Shown: positions 16,028 through 25,055, numbered from the stretch's first letter. The stretch: 64,000 bases of DNA from Parazoarcus communis (GCF_003111645.1 NZ_CP022187.1:744001-808000), one strand, 5' to 3'. The notes: generated by a model not told the origin, from the letters alone. Program-made: numbers and translations.

Positions 16028-17658
16028 TTGTGATCTCCCTGCCGTTTCTTCATCGCGCAGGTGTTCACGCAGCTCGTGTGCTCGACCAGGGTCGGGGCGA
16101 GCGCCTTGAGTTCGCCGCGCTGGATCTTGTTGGTGGTGGTCAGCGGCAAGGCATCGACGAAGGCGACGTAGCCCGGTGCCTTGTAGTAGGCGAGTTGCGA
16201 CAGGGCCCAGTTCACCAGCTCGACTGCAGCGGACTCCATGCCTGCCCGATCTGCCGGCACCTCTTCGGCCACAACCAGGGCCATCACTTCGTCACCGCGC
16301 ACCGGATCGGGCACGGCGGCGACGGCGACCGATTTGACCAGTGCGTGCTGTTGCAGAACGCTTTCCACTTCGACTGCAGCGATGTTTTCGCCGCTGCGGC
16401 GGATCACGTTCTTCTTGCGATCGACGAAGTGCAGGTAGCCCTCTGCGTCGCGGCGGACGATGTCGCCGGTGTGAAACCAGCCGCCTGCCCAGGCCTCATC
16501 GGTGGCCGCCTCGTCCTTGAGGTAGCCGGCGAGAAAGCCGTAGCGGGGATCGTCGCCCGCGTGGCGTACCAGCAGTTCGCCCTGTTCGTCGACGCCTGCG
16601 TCGCGTCCGTCGTCGGTGACGAGGCGCACCAGAACATCGGCTTCCTCCTTGCCGAAGCAGGAGGTGCCGATGTGGCGCGGCTCCTTGTTGGCGATGATGA
16701 CGGCACCAGCGCCGGTTTCGGTCATCGCCCAGGCTTCGAGCAGGGGAAAGCCGAAGCGTTCTTCGAAGATGCCGTGCAGACTGCGGTCGACGCCTGCACC
16801 GAAACCGAAGCGCACCGAGTGGTCGCGGTCAGCCGGGCTGGCTTCAGCCTTCATCAGCATGGCTGGCATGACGCCGAGGTAGTGCACCACCGTGGCGCGG
16901 GATTCGCGCACGCTGTCCCACCAGCTGCGGGGGTGGAAACGGTCGAGCGGGATCAGGCAGCCGCCGGTCATGATCATGGCCATTGCCGAGTAGGCCATGG
17001 CGTTCATGTGCACCAGCGGCAGCGGCGTGATCATGCGTTCCTTGCCGGGCTCCAGGGTGGCGAGGCCGCCGATGTTGGCGTACCAGTTGCCTGCGTGCAA
17101 AAAGTAGCGGTTGGGCAGGATGCAGCCCTTGGGGCGGCCGGTAGTGCCCGAGGTGTACAGCAGGGCAGCTTCGCTGAGCTCATGCGGCTCGGTGTCTGCC
17201 TGCGGCGCCGGGAAGGCGGCCTCGGGCGGCGTATCGCGTTCGCCCATGACCTGGAAGGGGCGGCCGGCACGGTCTGCGGCTGCGAGCAGATCGGCGTGGC
17301 GTTGGGGCAGGGCGATGGCGAGCGCGATCTCGGAGTGGCCGATGAGGTATTCGAGTTCGGCTGCGCGCATGTCCGGGTTGATCGGGACCACGGATACGCC
17401 GAGTCCGTTGAGGGCGAACCAGTGGAGGAAGAAGGCGGGGCGGTTCTCAAGCAGGATGCCGACGCGATGGCCATGGCCGTAGCCAGCTGCGGCGTAAGCG
17501 GCGCGCAGGGTTTCGATGCGTTCGGCGGCTTCGGCGTAGCGCAATTCGCCTGCGGTGATGCCGTAGATCTCGGCGGTTTCGGGCAGGACGCAGAGGAAGG
17601 GGCGCTTTGCCCAGCGCGCAGCGGCGAGGGCGAAGGCTTGATGAACGGTTATGGCCAA
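16024..17658 (-). CDS. AMP-forming acyl-CoA synthetase
   Basis: 544 residues from a TTG start at 17658, chosen because GGGAG lies 6 bases upstream and no in-frame ATG precedes the conserved N-terminus (MAITVHQAFALAAARWAKRPF). The P-loop LLYTSGTTGRPKG spans 167-178; EAWAMTETGAGAV, GWFHTGDIVRRD and TTTNKIQRGELK (catalytic Lys) follow. The C-terminus has an unusual Cys-containing basic tail (CVNTCAMKKRQ). It is coupled by overlap to the thiolase-like gene, so it probably loads the acid that the SDR/thiolase module degrades. The acid is unknown; crotonobetaine/aryl-propionate-type ligases are the closest flavour. Confidence 0.85.
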   Translation of the reverse strand: MAITVHQAFALAAARWAKRPFLCVLPETAEIYGITAGELRYAEAAERIETLRAAYAAAGYGHGHRVGILLENRPAFFLHWFALNGLGVSVVPINPDMRAAELEYLIGHSEIALAIALPQRHADLLAAADRAGRPFQVMGERDTPPEAAFPAPQADTEPHELSEAALLYTSGTTGRPKGCILPNRYFLHAGNWYANIGGLATLEPGKERMITPLPLVHMNAMAYSAMAMIMTGGCLIPLDRFHPRSWWDSVRESRATVVHYLGVMPAMLMKAEASPADRDHSVRFGFGAGVDRSLHGIFEERFGFPLLEAWAMTETGAGAVIIANKEPRHIGTSCFGKEEADVLVRLVTDDGRDAGVDEQGELLVRHAGDDPRYGFLAGYLKDEAATDEAWAGGWFHTGDIVRRDAEGYLHFVDRKKNVIRRSGENIAAVEVESVLQQHALVKSVAVAAVPDPVRGDEVMALVVAEEVPADRAGMESAAVELVNWALSQLAYYKAPGYVAFVDALPLTTTNKIQRGELKALAPTLVEHTSCVNTCAMKKRQGDHK

Positions 17659-17671
17659 GTCGTGCTCCCGC

Positions 17672-18154
17672 TTACATGAAGAGTTGAATATTGCCGAAGG
17701 CGGCGTCGCAGTTCACCAGGTCGATGCGCTTGAGGCGAATCCTGAGTTTGCCTTCGACTTCAACGAGGTGATGCGTGCTCCAGCCGGCGTAGATGACCTG
17801 CTTGTCGAGGCGGGTTTCGGTGTAGTGAAAGGCGGTACGCACGATGTGTTCGCCCGTTGCCGGGTTTGATGATTCGATGCTCGGGGCTTGCAGCAAGTGG
17901 TGGCAGCGGCTTTTGGGTTGTTGCGAGAAGGTGCGCTGGCCGGAGAGACGTTCGATGCGGACGCGGAGCAGGAGTTTGTCTTCATACATCAGTGAGGTAT
18001 GAAGTTTGGGGTCTTGCTGGTCGTGCGCGAGCGGCATCCAGTAGTAGGCGTCTTCGGTGAACAGGGTGAGCCAGTCTTCGAAGCGCTGTTCGTCGAGCAT
18101 GCGGGCTTCGGCATAGACGAAGTCGATGAGGTTTCTTTCGGTGATGGCAGTCAT
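17672..18154 (-). CDS. Aromatic-ring-hydroxylating dioxygenase beta subunit
   Basis: 160 residues, the usual size of the non-catalytic small subunit of Rieske oxygenases (NTF2-like fold). Markers are FVYAEARMLDEQRFEDWLTLFTEDAYYWMP near the N-terminus and RLSGQRTFSQQPKSRCHHLL. It structurally supports the alpha subunit encoded upstream at 18348. Unusually, 193 bp including a long palindrome (18222-18315) separate alpha and beta genes. Ends 14 bp before the acyl-CoA synthetase start. Confidence 0.92.
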   Translation of the reverse strand: MTAITERNLIDFVYAEARMLDEQRFEDWLTLFTEDAYYWMPLAHDQQDPKLHTSLMYEDKLLLRVRIERLSGQRTFSQQPKSRCHHLLQAPSIESSNPATGEHIVRTAFHYTETRLDKQVIYAGWSTHHLVEVEGKLRIRLKRIDLVNCDAAFGNIQLFM

Positions 18155-18221
18155 GGCTTGATCCTTGTTCGGGTGTTGCTGGCAGTTCGCCGATGCTGGT
18201 CAAAGGTTCGTGCCGCCGGTC

Positions 18222-18315
18222 GGGATGAACGGGATATTTGCTCTGCAGGGCTGTGGAACTCGCCCTTCGGGCTCGGACAGTCCTCGCCCTGCGCCGCAAA
18301 CATCCCATTCATCCC
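18222..18315. repeat. 94-bp imperfect palindrome between Rieske alpha and beta genes
   Basis: The left part beginning GGGATGAACGGGAT and the right part ending ATCCCATTCATCCC are inverted copies: about 30-bp arms with only a few mismatches (8 bp, then 5, 5 and 7 bp paired blocks). A central GCCC-TTC-GGGC stem adds a second hairpin. This looks like a REP/BIME-type intergenic element. At this place it could fold in the mRNA and set different amounts of the two subunits. Confidence 0.7.
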
Positions 18316-18347
18316 TTGGCCTCGGTGGCATCTCTTCCTTTTTGTCC

Positions 18348-19673
18348 TTACATGCTTTCCGTCATGAACTGGGCCCATGCCCGCATCTGTTGCCGCATCT
18401 GCATTTCGTTGGTGCCGTTGGTGACGACGTTTTTCTGCTCTTTCTCCGCAGGGTCGTAGAGGCGGGCGATATTGATCCAGTCGCGTCCGCGCGAGTGAAG
18501 GCCTTCCTGCGCGCGTTCGTACATCTCCAGATCATCGTGGCCGACCACCGAGGTGGGGGCGTTGATCAGTCGGTTGTACATGGTCGTGCGCTCGAGCAGC
18601 AGGTCTGGCGCGCCGACGAGGCGGAAGGTCCACGATTCGACCAGGGTCTTGTCTGCGGCGATGGGCTTGAACAGGCGCAGGGTCTGGATCGGGCCCTTGA
18701 CCATGATGTTGGGGAAATACACCGTGTTGTGACGGGTGTCGCCGAGAATCTGGTGGGCGCGTTCCTCACCATAAGCGGCGACCATCTGATCCCAGTATCC
18801 GGGCACGGCGGAGTAGGCGGCGTGGATGGAGTCGGACACGCCGGTGTGGCCGTGACCGTTTTCCCATACGCGGATGCCCATGTTCTCGAAGAACTCGTAG
18901 GGCGACATGAAGGGGGCGAAGAGCTCGACGGCCATCGGTTTTGGCGTGCCTTCGGGAGCCTCATTCCAGACTTTTACTGCGGTACCTGCGGAGGACTCGT
19001 GCGCGACCATCGGATGGCAGGTGTCAGTCTGGTTGTCGACCAGCATCTTCCAGTTGCAGTTGTGCATGTAACGCAGCACGCCACCAGCGACCTCGAGTTT
19101 GCCTTCGGGTGATCGGTCGACCATGTTGTCGAGGGTCGATAGCGACTCGCCGAAGAATTCTTCGAAGCTCGGGCCGCCGGGGTTGAGGCGGCAGAAGACG
19201 AAGTCACGATAGACCTTGACGTTGGGTACGACGGCCATGCCGTGGCTGGCTTCGCAGGATTCGAAACCGGTGTTCTCGTACCCTTTCTTCAGGGGGATGG
19301 CGAGCAGGCTGCCATCGGTCTTGAAGGTCCAGGCGTGGTAGGGGCAACGGAAAAACTTCCCGGTGTTGCCGCAGACTTCGCCGGCAACTTTCACGCCCTT
19401 GTGCGGGCAGCGGTTGTAGAGCACGCGCACGCTGTTGTCGCTGTGGCGCACCATCACCACGTCTTCGGTGCCGACGGTGGTGGTGTAGTAATCACCCTTG
19501 TTCGGTACCTGGCTGGCGTGGCCGACATAGACCCAGGTGTTTGCGAACAGGTGTTCCATCTCCAGTTCGAAGACTTCCTGGTCGATGTAGGCGTCCTTGT
19601 GCACCTCGGTGTCGCGCACGAGTGCATTGATGGCGTCTGGGTTGCCGCGGTACTTGCCGGTTGCGGTGCTCAT
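18348..19673 (-). CDS. Aromatic-ring-hydroxylating dioxygenase alpha subunit (Rieske)
   Basis: 441 residues. The Rieske [2Fe-2S] ligands are Cys89, His91, Cys110 and His113 (CPHKG and CPYHAWTF). The mononuclear iron site is Asp217-x2-His220-x4-His225 in DNQTDTCHPMVAH. It is the catalytic terminal oxygenase of a multi-component system that inserts both oxygens into an aromatic ring. The beta subunit follows and a PDR/VanB-type reductase precedes it (16 bp). The substrate is unknown. An IacC-like role (indoleacetate catabolism) was considered because of the heteroaromatic context, but most other iac genes are absent. Confidence 0.93.
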   Translation of the reverse strand: MSTATGKYRGNPDAINALVRDTEVHKDAYIDQEVFELEMEHLFANTWVYVGHASQVPNKGDYYTTTVGTEDVVMVRHSDNSVRVLYNRCPHKGVKVAGEVCGNTGKFFRCPYHAWTFKTDGSLLAIPLKKGYENTGFESCEASHGMAVVPNVKVYRDFVFCRLNPGGPSFEEFFGESLSTLDNMVDRSPEGKLEVAGGVLRYMHNCNWKMLVDNQTDTCHPMVAHESSAGTAVKVWNEAPEGTPKPMAVELFAPFMSPYEFFENMGIRVWENGHGHTGVSDSIHAAYSAVPGYWDQMVAAYGEERAHQILGDTRHNTVYFPNIMVKGPIQTLRLFKPIAADKTLVESWTFRLVGAPDLLLERTTMYNRLINAPTSVVGHDDLEMYERAQEGLHSRGRDWINIARLYDPAEKEQKNVVTNGTNEMQMRQQMRAWAQFMTESM

Positions 19674-19688
19674 TGCAGTGCCCTCAGG

Positions 19689-20666
19689 TCAGAGATCGAG
19701 CACCAGGCGGGGCGACTTCGCCCGCGAGATGCAGATCTGGATCAGTTTTCCGCCCGCCTTCTCGGCGTCGGACAGGAAGTAGTCGCGATGGTCAGGCTCG
19801 CCCTCGAGCACCGTTGCGGTGCACACGCCGCATTCGCCACGCTTGCAGTCATACATCGGATCGCAGCCGGCTTCTTCCATGACTTCGACGATTGTTTTGT
19901 CGGCCGGGATGGTGAGAATTTGTCCGCTCTGGCTCAGTTCGACTTCGAATGGCGTGTCGCCTGCGACCGGTGCAGCGGTGGTGAAGAGTTCGAAGTGCAC
20001 CTTGCACGCGGGCCAGCCACGCGCTTTGGCACCCTCGATTACCGCGTCGATCATGCCCTTGGGGCCGCAAACGTAGAGGTGCTGCGAGGTGGACAGCGCG
20101 TCGAGCAGCGTGCCGATGTCGAGGCGGGTCACAGCGTCGTCGTCAGCGTGCAGGTGCAGTGCAGGGCCGGCGAGTGCTGCGAGTTCGTCCCTGAAGGCAA
20201 GCTGATCCAGACTGCGTCCGCTGTAGTGCATCGACCAGGGGCGACCCGCCGCTTTCAGTGCGCTAGCCATTGCAGCGATCGGGGTGATGCCGATGCCGCC
20301 TGCAATCAGAACAGTTTCGGATTCGCCGGCTTCGGTTGCATGCAGGGGGAAATCGTTTTTTGGGCCGCTCACCTTGAGCGTGTCGCCAGCGGTGAGGGCG
20401 TGCATGAAGCGGGAACCACCGCTGCTTTCGGCTTCGAGACGAACACCGAGGCGGTAGGCTTGTGGGGCGTCGAAAGTGTCAGTTTCAGCCGAGAACGTGA
20501 CGAGTGAGTAACAACGCGCATCTGCAAGACCGGGGACCTTCACCTGCAGGTGGGCACCGGGGGAGAACGGAGGGAGGGATTTCCCCTCCGGTGCCCGCAG
20601 GTAAAGGCTGCGGATCAACGGCGTTTCGGTCCGTATCTCGCTGATTGTGAGTTCCATTTCCTGCAT
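19689..20666 (-). CDS. PDR/VanB-family oxidoreductase (FMN/NAD domain plus C-terminal [2Fe-2S] ferredoxin)
   Basis: 325 residues with the phthalate dioxygenase reductase order: flavin domain (RCYSLV around residue 52), NAD domain (AGGIGITPIAAMASAL, YVCGPKGMID) and a C-terminal plant-type ferredoxin with CKRGECGVC and a distal Cys in LIQICIS. It transfers electrons from NADH directly to the adjacent Rieske oxygenase without a separate ferredoxin. Such class IA reductases usually pair with alpha-only oxygenases, so its place beside an alpha/beta enzyme is somewhat unusual. A second possible start is three codons downstream. Confidence 0.9.
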   Translation of the reverse strand: MQEMELTISEIRTETPLIRSLYLRAPEGKSLPPFSPGAHLQVKVPGLADARCYSLVTFSAETDTFDAPQAYRLGVRLEAESSGGSRFMHALTAGDTLKVSGPKNDFPLHATEAGESETVLIAGGIGITPIAAMASALKAAGRPWSMHYSGRSLDQLAFRDELAALAGPALHLHADDDAVTRLDIGTLLDALSTSQHLYVCGPKGMIDAVIEGAKARGWPACKVHFELFTTAAPVAGDTPFEVELSQSGQILTIPADKTIVEVMEEAGCDPMYDCKRGECGVCTATVLEGEPDHRDYFLSDAEKAGGKLIQICISRAKSPRLVLDL

Positions 20667-20707
20667 ATGCGTGTCGTCCTCTCTCGTCTCTTTCCGTCTG
20701 TCGCGGA

Positions 20708-22321
20708 TCAGGCTGCCTGGCGGCTGAACATTGCGTTGGCTGGCTGCGTCATGTTGCTCGCACCTGCGCCGAGCAGCAGGCCAAGTTGCGTTTCAAGTTG
20801 TCGGCCTTCTTCGTCTGCCATCGCTGCCTTGAGCAGTTTCTGCAAGGTCGCTGCACCGTCTTTCTGTCCCACAAGCTTGTCCGCCGCGTTCATCAGGCTG
20901 GCAAAGCGCTTGTCACCACGGTCATGCGTACCACTGTAGCCCTTGACGATGCGGCGGCAGTGCAGCACTTCGACCGCAAGCGCATAGTTGCCATTGCCCG
21001 CGAGGCGCACGACGCGGTCGAGCCATTCCCTGATCTGCGCTGTCTCGATCTGATGGCGCAGCAGGCTGCGGCGGAAACGGCGCATGCCGGACACGGCATA
21101 GAGGGCCAGGAACCAGGTCAGGGTGCCCGTCTTCACGCGCCGGCCCTTTTCCATGCGTCGCTTGACGAAGCCGCCGAAACCTTTTGATTGTTCGAGCCAG
21201 CGCCCGAGTCCAGTGGGCAAGGTGCCACAGATCTCTTCCAGACGCGGGTGCATGTATTCGGTGGTGTAGACCAGTTGATCGGAATTGGCGCCCACCTCCT
21301 GACGCACGCGTTCGAAGCGGCTGCCGCGGGTCTTGAGGTCGGCGACGCGGATCACGTCGTCGTAGCTCATGGCGACTGCAAGCCGGTGGGCTGCAGCGTT
21401 CGTCAGAGCCCAGTCATGCGCTTCGCCGCCGTGGCGCGCATCGAGGGCATGCAGTTCGGTGCATTTCTGCAGATACTCGGCGGCGTAGTCGATGTCCTGA
21501 TAATCGATCAGGCGGCGCAGGCCGGCGACCAGCATGCCGTGTGCTTCGGCCGGAAAGCCGGCTTTCACTTTGGACAGCAGGGCCTGCACCTCGGGGTTCG
21601 CCGCGCGCTCGGGTACGTCTGGTGCGGGGCGCGAGGTATCGATTGCAGCCGGTGTCGAGGGCGCCTTCTGTGCCGCATCGAAACCGAGCGCGAAGGCGCG
21701 CAGGCTGGCCTCGACACCCTTGCCGCCGTGGCGCACCGTTTCCTCGAAGGCTTCGCGTGCAAAGGGCAGGGCACCGGAGCCGGCGATGGCGCCGAACAGG
21801 CTCGCGGAGATCACGCTGCCGGCCCTCTCTGCCATCTCCTGCAGGTCGAAGCACATCAGACGCTTTGCCGATTCGCGGCCGGCGTCGATCACCTTGTTCG
21901 GGTCGGCGATGCCGTTGCCGAGCGCAGCCTTCTCACCGACGGCATAGCTGCGGTGGCTTGAGGTGATCAGGGTGGTGCGGTCGGGTGTCACCAGGCCGCG
22001 CTGCATGGCGCGACCGGCTTCCATCAGCTCGGCTGCGACCACGAGGTCGAGGTCGCCGGGTGTCGGCATCATCGCCAGCGTGGGCGGCTTGCCGGCAGCA
22101 TGGGCCGTGCTTTCGGGGATCAGTTCAAGGTAATAGATGGTGGCGCCGGTGCGCTGGGCCACGCCGGGAACCGAGGTGGTCTGTGCCCACCAGCCGGCAT
22201 TCTCGGCCATCTCGACGATCCAGTCGGCGAGCACGCCGCCGCCCTGGCCGCCCATGGCGAGGATGGCGATCTTGATCGGGGTGCCGGAGTGAAGAACGAT
22301 GTCTGTCTTGGCTGTATTCAT
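20708..22321 (-). CDS. iorB: Indolepyruvate:ferredoxin oxidoreductase-type beta subunit IorB (long form)
   Basis: 537 residues from the ATG at 22321. About the first 220 residues are the gamma-type domain of 2-ketoacid oxidoreductases (IAILAMGGQGGGVLADWIVEMAE; VPGVAQRTGATIYYLEL). The C-terminal 300 residues are the additional all-helical region seen in proteobacterial IorB rather than the short archaeal form. With IorA it oxidatively decarboxylates an aryl-2-keto acid to an aryl-acyl-CoA. It starts 14 bp after iorA. Because isatin-hydrolase-like genes are close by, isatinate (2-aminophenylglyoxylate) is an attractive alternative substrate to indolepyruvate or phenylpyruvate (inference). Confidence 0.9.
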   Translation of the reverse strand: MNTAKTDIVLHSGTPIKIAILAMGGQGGGVLADWIVEMAENAGWWAQTTSVPGVAQRTGATIYYLELIPESTAHAAGKPPTLAMMPTPGDLDLVVAAELMEAGRAMQRGLVTPDRTTLITSSHRSYAVGEKAALGNGIADPNKVIDAGRESAKRLMCFDLQEMAERAGSVISASLFGAIAGSGALPFAREAFEETVRHGGKGVEASLRAFALGFDAAQKAPSTPAAIDTSRPAPDVPERAANPEVQALLSKVKAGFPAEAHGMLVAGLRRLIDYQDIDYAAEYLQKCTELHALDARHGGEAHDWALTNAAAHRLAVAMSYDDVIRVADLKTRGSRFERVRQEVGANSDQLVYTTEYMHPRLEEICGTLPTGLGRWLEQSKGFGGFVKRRMEKGRRVKTGTLTWFLALYAVSGMRRFRRSLLRHQIETAQIREWLDRVVRLAGNGNYALAVEVLHCRRIVKGYSGTHDRGDKRFASLMNAADKLVGQKDGAATLQKLLKAAMADEEGRQLETQLGLLLGAGASNMTQPANAMFSRQAA

Positions 22322-22335
22322 GGCGATCTCTTTCC

Positions 22336-24570
22336 TCACAGCGCGAAGCGCGTCTGGCGGGCCGCACGGCGGCGTTGCAGGAAGCCGATGACGGCTGAAC
22401 GGAGCTTGCCGAGAAAGCGGTCGGTGCCGGTCGGGTTGTGGATGATGTCTGCGCGATAGAAGGACGGACACAGCACCGCCGCTTCAGCCACCTCACCGCA
22501 GTTTCCGCAGCCAACACAGCTGTTGTCGACATGCGCCACGGGGTCTTCCTTCAGCGGATCGCCGCTGTCCTTGACCGACAGCGAGGGGCAGCCCGAGAGC
22601 CGGATACAGGCATGGTCGCCGGTGCACACGTCGGGATCGACGCCGAAACGCTCCTTCACCATGCGCTTGCCTTCCTTGACCGCCTTGTTGAACAGGGGCT
22701 TGATCCGGCGCTGCTTGTTCAGCATGCATTCGGACTGAGCGATGATGACCTTGGGGCCGTCAGTGGTCGTGGTGAGTGCTTCTTCGAGCGTGTCGCGCAT
22801 CCTGGCGACGTCGTAGGTGCGGTCGATGGTGCGGATCCACTTCACGCCGGCGCCTCGGATCGCGTTTTCGATCGGGTTCTTCGTGGCGCGGTCGGCGTTC
22901 TCCGCGCGGGACGACAGGATGTCCTGGCCACCGGTTGCGGACGAGTAGTAGTTATCGACGATGACGATCACGCCGTCGTTCTTGTTGAACACCGCGTTGC
23001 CGATGCCCGAGGTCAGACCGTTGTGCCAGAAGCCGCCATCGCCCATCACCGAAATCGAACGCTTGCCGGTCTTGGTGTTGAAGGCCGAGCTCGACGCTGC
23101 GCCAAGGCCGTAACCCATCGTGGTCGCGCCCAGATTGAACGGCGGCAGGATGGAGAACAGATGACATCCGATATCGCACGACACGTGATGCTGACCGAGA
23201 TCCGCCTCGGCGAGCTTCATCGCGGCAAAGATCGGGCGTTCGGGGCAGCCGGTACAGAAACCAGCGGGCCGCGCCGGCACCACGTCTGCCAGATCCTTTA
23301 CCTTTGGATGAAAGGTCATCGGCACCGCCGCCGGACGGGGGGCGGGTGGCGTGGATGCTGCAGTCAGGGCTTCGAGGTCGGCGGCCAGTGAGGCTTCGCC
23401 GGCCGCGTCGGCTGCAACCGCGACGTGAGTCGCAAGGGCGTCGGGCTGTTGGGCCTTGAGAAAGGCCTCGATGCCGTTCTTCATCGCTGCCGTGGTGTAC
23501 TCACCCGCCATCGGCAGTACATCCTTGCCTGACAGATGGGTGGAGACGCCGGCCTTGCGCAGGATGGAATGCAGGTTCTGCTCGATGTAATCGGGCTGGC
23601 CTTCTTCCAGCAGCAGCACGGCGCGGCGGCCTTCGCAGAACTGGATGACCTCTTCGTCGATGACCGGGTAGGTCACGTTCATGACGTACATCGGGATGCG
23701 GCTGTTACCGAAACTGTCAGCCAGGCCGAGAAGCTGCAGCGCGCGCATCACGCCGTTGTACAGGCCGCCCTGCAGGATCAGCCCGATCTCGTTGAAGTCA
23801 CCGTCGAAGAACTCGTTGAGTTTATTGTCGCGGATGAACTTCACTGCGGCTGGCCAGCGCTGCTGGATCTTCTCGTGCTCGTGGCCGAAGGAGGCGGGCG
23901 GCAGCACGATGCGACTGGTGTCGCGCACCGGGTTTTCCAGCGCCTGCTTCAACGTGTAGCGCGGACGCTTGTTTTCCTTGGTGATGAAGCGGCCATGTAC
24001 GTGGCAGGAGCGGATACGGACCTGCAGCATGACCGGGGTGTTGCTGGCCTCGGACAGCTCGAAACCGTCTTCCACCGACTTGACGATGGATTCGAGGTTG
24101 GGGCGCGGATCGAGCAGCCACATCTGCGACTTCATCGCGAACGCGTGCGAGCGTTCCTGCATGATCGAGGACCCTTCGCCGTAGTCCTCGCCGATGATGA
24201 TCAGTGCGCCGCCGGTTACGCCGCCGGAGGCGAGGTTGGCAAGTGCGTCAGAGGCGACGTTGGTGCCGACCGTAGACTTCCAGGTCACCGCGCCACGGAT
24301 CGGGTACATCACCGAGGCCGCAAGCATTGCAGCTGCGGTGGCTTCGGAGGCGCTGGTCTCGAAATGGACGTCGAGCTCTTCGAGGATCTCGTTGGCGTCA
24401 GCCAGCACATCCATCAGATGCGAGATCGGCGAGCCCTGGTAGCCGCCGACATAGCCGACACCCGCCTGCAACAAACCCTTGGTGATGGCGAGAATCCCTT
24501 CGCCGCGAAACTCTTCGCCCGCGGGGATGCGCAGTTGCTGTACTTCCTTCTTGAAGGAACGCTCAGCCAT
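22336..24570 (-). CDS. iorA: Indolepyruvate:ferredoxin oxidoreductase-type alpha subunit IorA
   Basis: 744 residues, starting at 24570 with GAGG 8 bases upstream. It combines the 2-ketoacid oxidoreductase alpha domain (GYQGSPISHLMDVLADA), a thiamine-diphosphate domain (CTGCPERPIF, GDGGFWHNGLTSG, VDNYYSSATGGQD) and a C-terminal ferredoxin-like part with CVGCGNCGEVAEAAVLCPSF and an upstream CTGDHACIRLSGCPSL cluster motif. It is a cytoplasmic iron-sulfur/ThDP enzyme making aryl-acetyl- or aroyl-CoA from 2-keto acids. It is the first gene of the long minus-strand unit, with palindromic operator-like sites 200 bp upstream. Confidence 0.92.
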   Translation of the reverse strand: MAERSFKKEVQQLRIPAGEEFRGEGILAITKGLLQAGVGYVGGYQGSPISHLMDVLADANEILEELDVHFETSASEATAAAMLAASVMYPIRGAVTWKSTVGTNVASDALANLASGGVTGGALIIIGEDYGEGSSIMQERSHAFAMKSQMWLLDPRPNLESIVKSVEDGFELSEASNTPVMLQVRIRSCHVHGRFITKENKRPRYTLKQALENPVRDTSRIVLPPASFGHEHEKIQQRWPAAVKFIRDNKLNEFFDGDFNEIGLILQGGLYNGVMRALQLLGLADSFGNSRIPMYVMNVTYPVIDEEVIQFCEGRRAVLLLEEGQPDYIEQNLHSILRKAGVSTHLSGKDVLPMAGEYTTAAMKNGIEAFLKAQQPDALATHVAVAADAAGEASLAADLEALTAASTPPAPRPAAVPMTFHPKVKDLADVVPARPAGFCTGCPERPIFAAMKLAEADLGQHHVSCDIGCHLFSILPPFNLGATTMGYGLGAASSSAFNTKTGKRSISVMGDGGFWHNGLTSGIGNAVFNKNDGVIVIVDNYYSSATGGQDILSSRAENADRATKNPIENAIRGAGVKWIRTIDRTYDVARMRDTLEEALTTTTDGPKVIIAQSECMLNKQRRIKPLFNKAVKEGKRMVKERFGVDPDVCTGDHACIRLSGCPSLSVKDSGDPLKEDPVAHVDNSCVGCGNCGEVAEAAVLCPSFYRADIIHNPTGTDRFLGKLRSAVIGFLQRRRAARQTRFAL

Positions 24571-24658
24571 GCTGCACCTCGCGGCGATGGGCTGAGTGAA
24601 TGGTGTTGCCGCACTTCAGCGCGGTCTTCGCTGCATTTCTCTGTCTGGGGCTGGCCAT
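24563..24658 (-). CDS. Possible 31-residue leader peptide overlapping the iorA start
   Basis: ATG at 24658 has AGGAG with 8-base spacing, a better ribosome site than that of iorA itself. The frame encodes MASPRQRNAAKTALKCGN and 13 further residues, ending 8 bases inside iorA. This could couple translation to iorA. No homologous family is recognised and such a short ORF may be fortuitous. Confidence 0.3.
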   Translation of the reverse strand: MASPRQRNAAKTALKCGNTIHSAHRREVQHG

Positions 24659-24950
24659 GATCTTTCTCCTCGGATTCCCTGAATCCACGGGCGCGGCGAT
24701 GTTGCCGCGCAATATCGTGGATGCAGGAATCACGTTGTTGGTAACTACTTTAGGAATGAACATTTCCTTTGTCAATGGAAATGATGAAATTTCATGGAAG
24801 TTGGAAAATACCATGAAAAAACAGTGTGATACGAAAAACAACTTGGTGCGGCAATGCACCATAAAGGTGCTGGCATGAAAGCCTTTCCGCGCTTGGCATT
24901 CGGTTTGATCCATGTTGCAGGTGCAGCAATTCGGCTCATTCCATGCACCG
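24659..24950 (-). promoter_or_regulatory. Promoter/operator region of the iorA operon
   Basis: About 290 bp without a gene, with an AT-rich core at 24740-24850. It contains a perfect 12-bp palindrome ATGAAATTTCAT (24784-24795), TTTCATGG (24790-24797) inverted as CCATGAAA (24811-24818), and ATTTCC (24762-24767) inverted as GGAAAT (24777-24782). A TGGTGC/GCACCA stem lies at about 24844-24861. These overlapping dyads lie upstream of iorA and are the best candidates for a regulator binding site controlling the long operon. Confidence 0.55.
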
Positions 24951-24959
24951 GAATGGGGC

Positions 24960-24994
24960 AAAAAAGCGCCCGGTCACATCAGATGTGCCGGGCG
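24960..24994 (-). terminator. Intrinsic terminator of the isatin hydrolase-like gene (copy 2)
   Basis: On the minus strand a stem pairs CGCCCGG/CCGGGCG and CACATC/GATGTG with a single opposed T and an A apex, followed by GC and six T residues. It is a classic rho-independent terminator 60 bp past the stop at 25056. Confidence 0.85.
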
Positions 24995-25055
24995 ATCAAC
25001 CGAACGATGGGCCGGGAATAACACTTTTCCCGGCTGCAGGCATCCGGGGCAGGGA

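Noticed and set aside
17672-24570. An iac (indole-3-acetate) gene cluster
   Set aside because: Rieske alpha/beta genes, a reductase and SDRs are present, but IacA-like acyl-CoA-dehydrogenase-type and IacB/IacI genes are not seen and the gene order differs.
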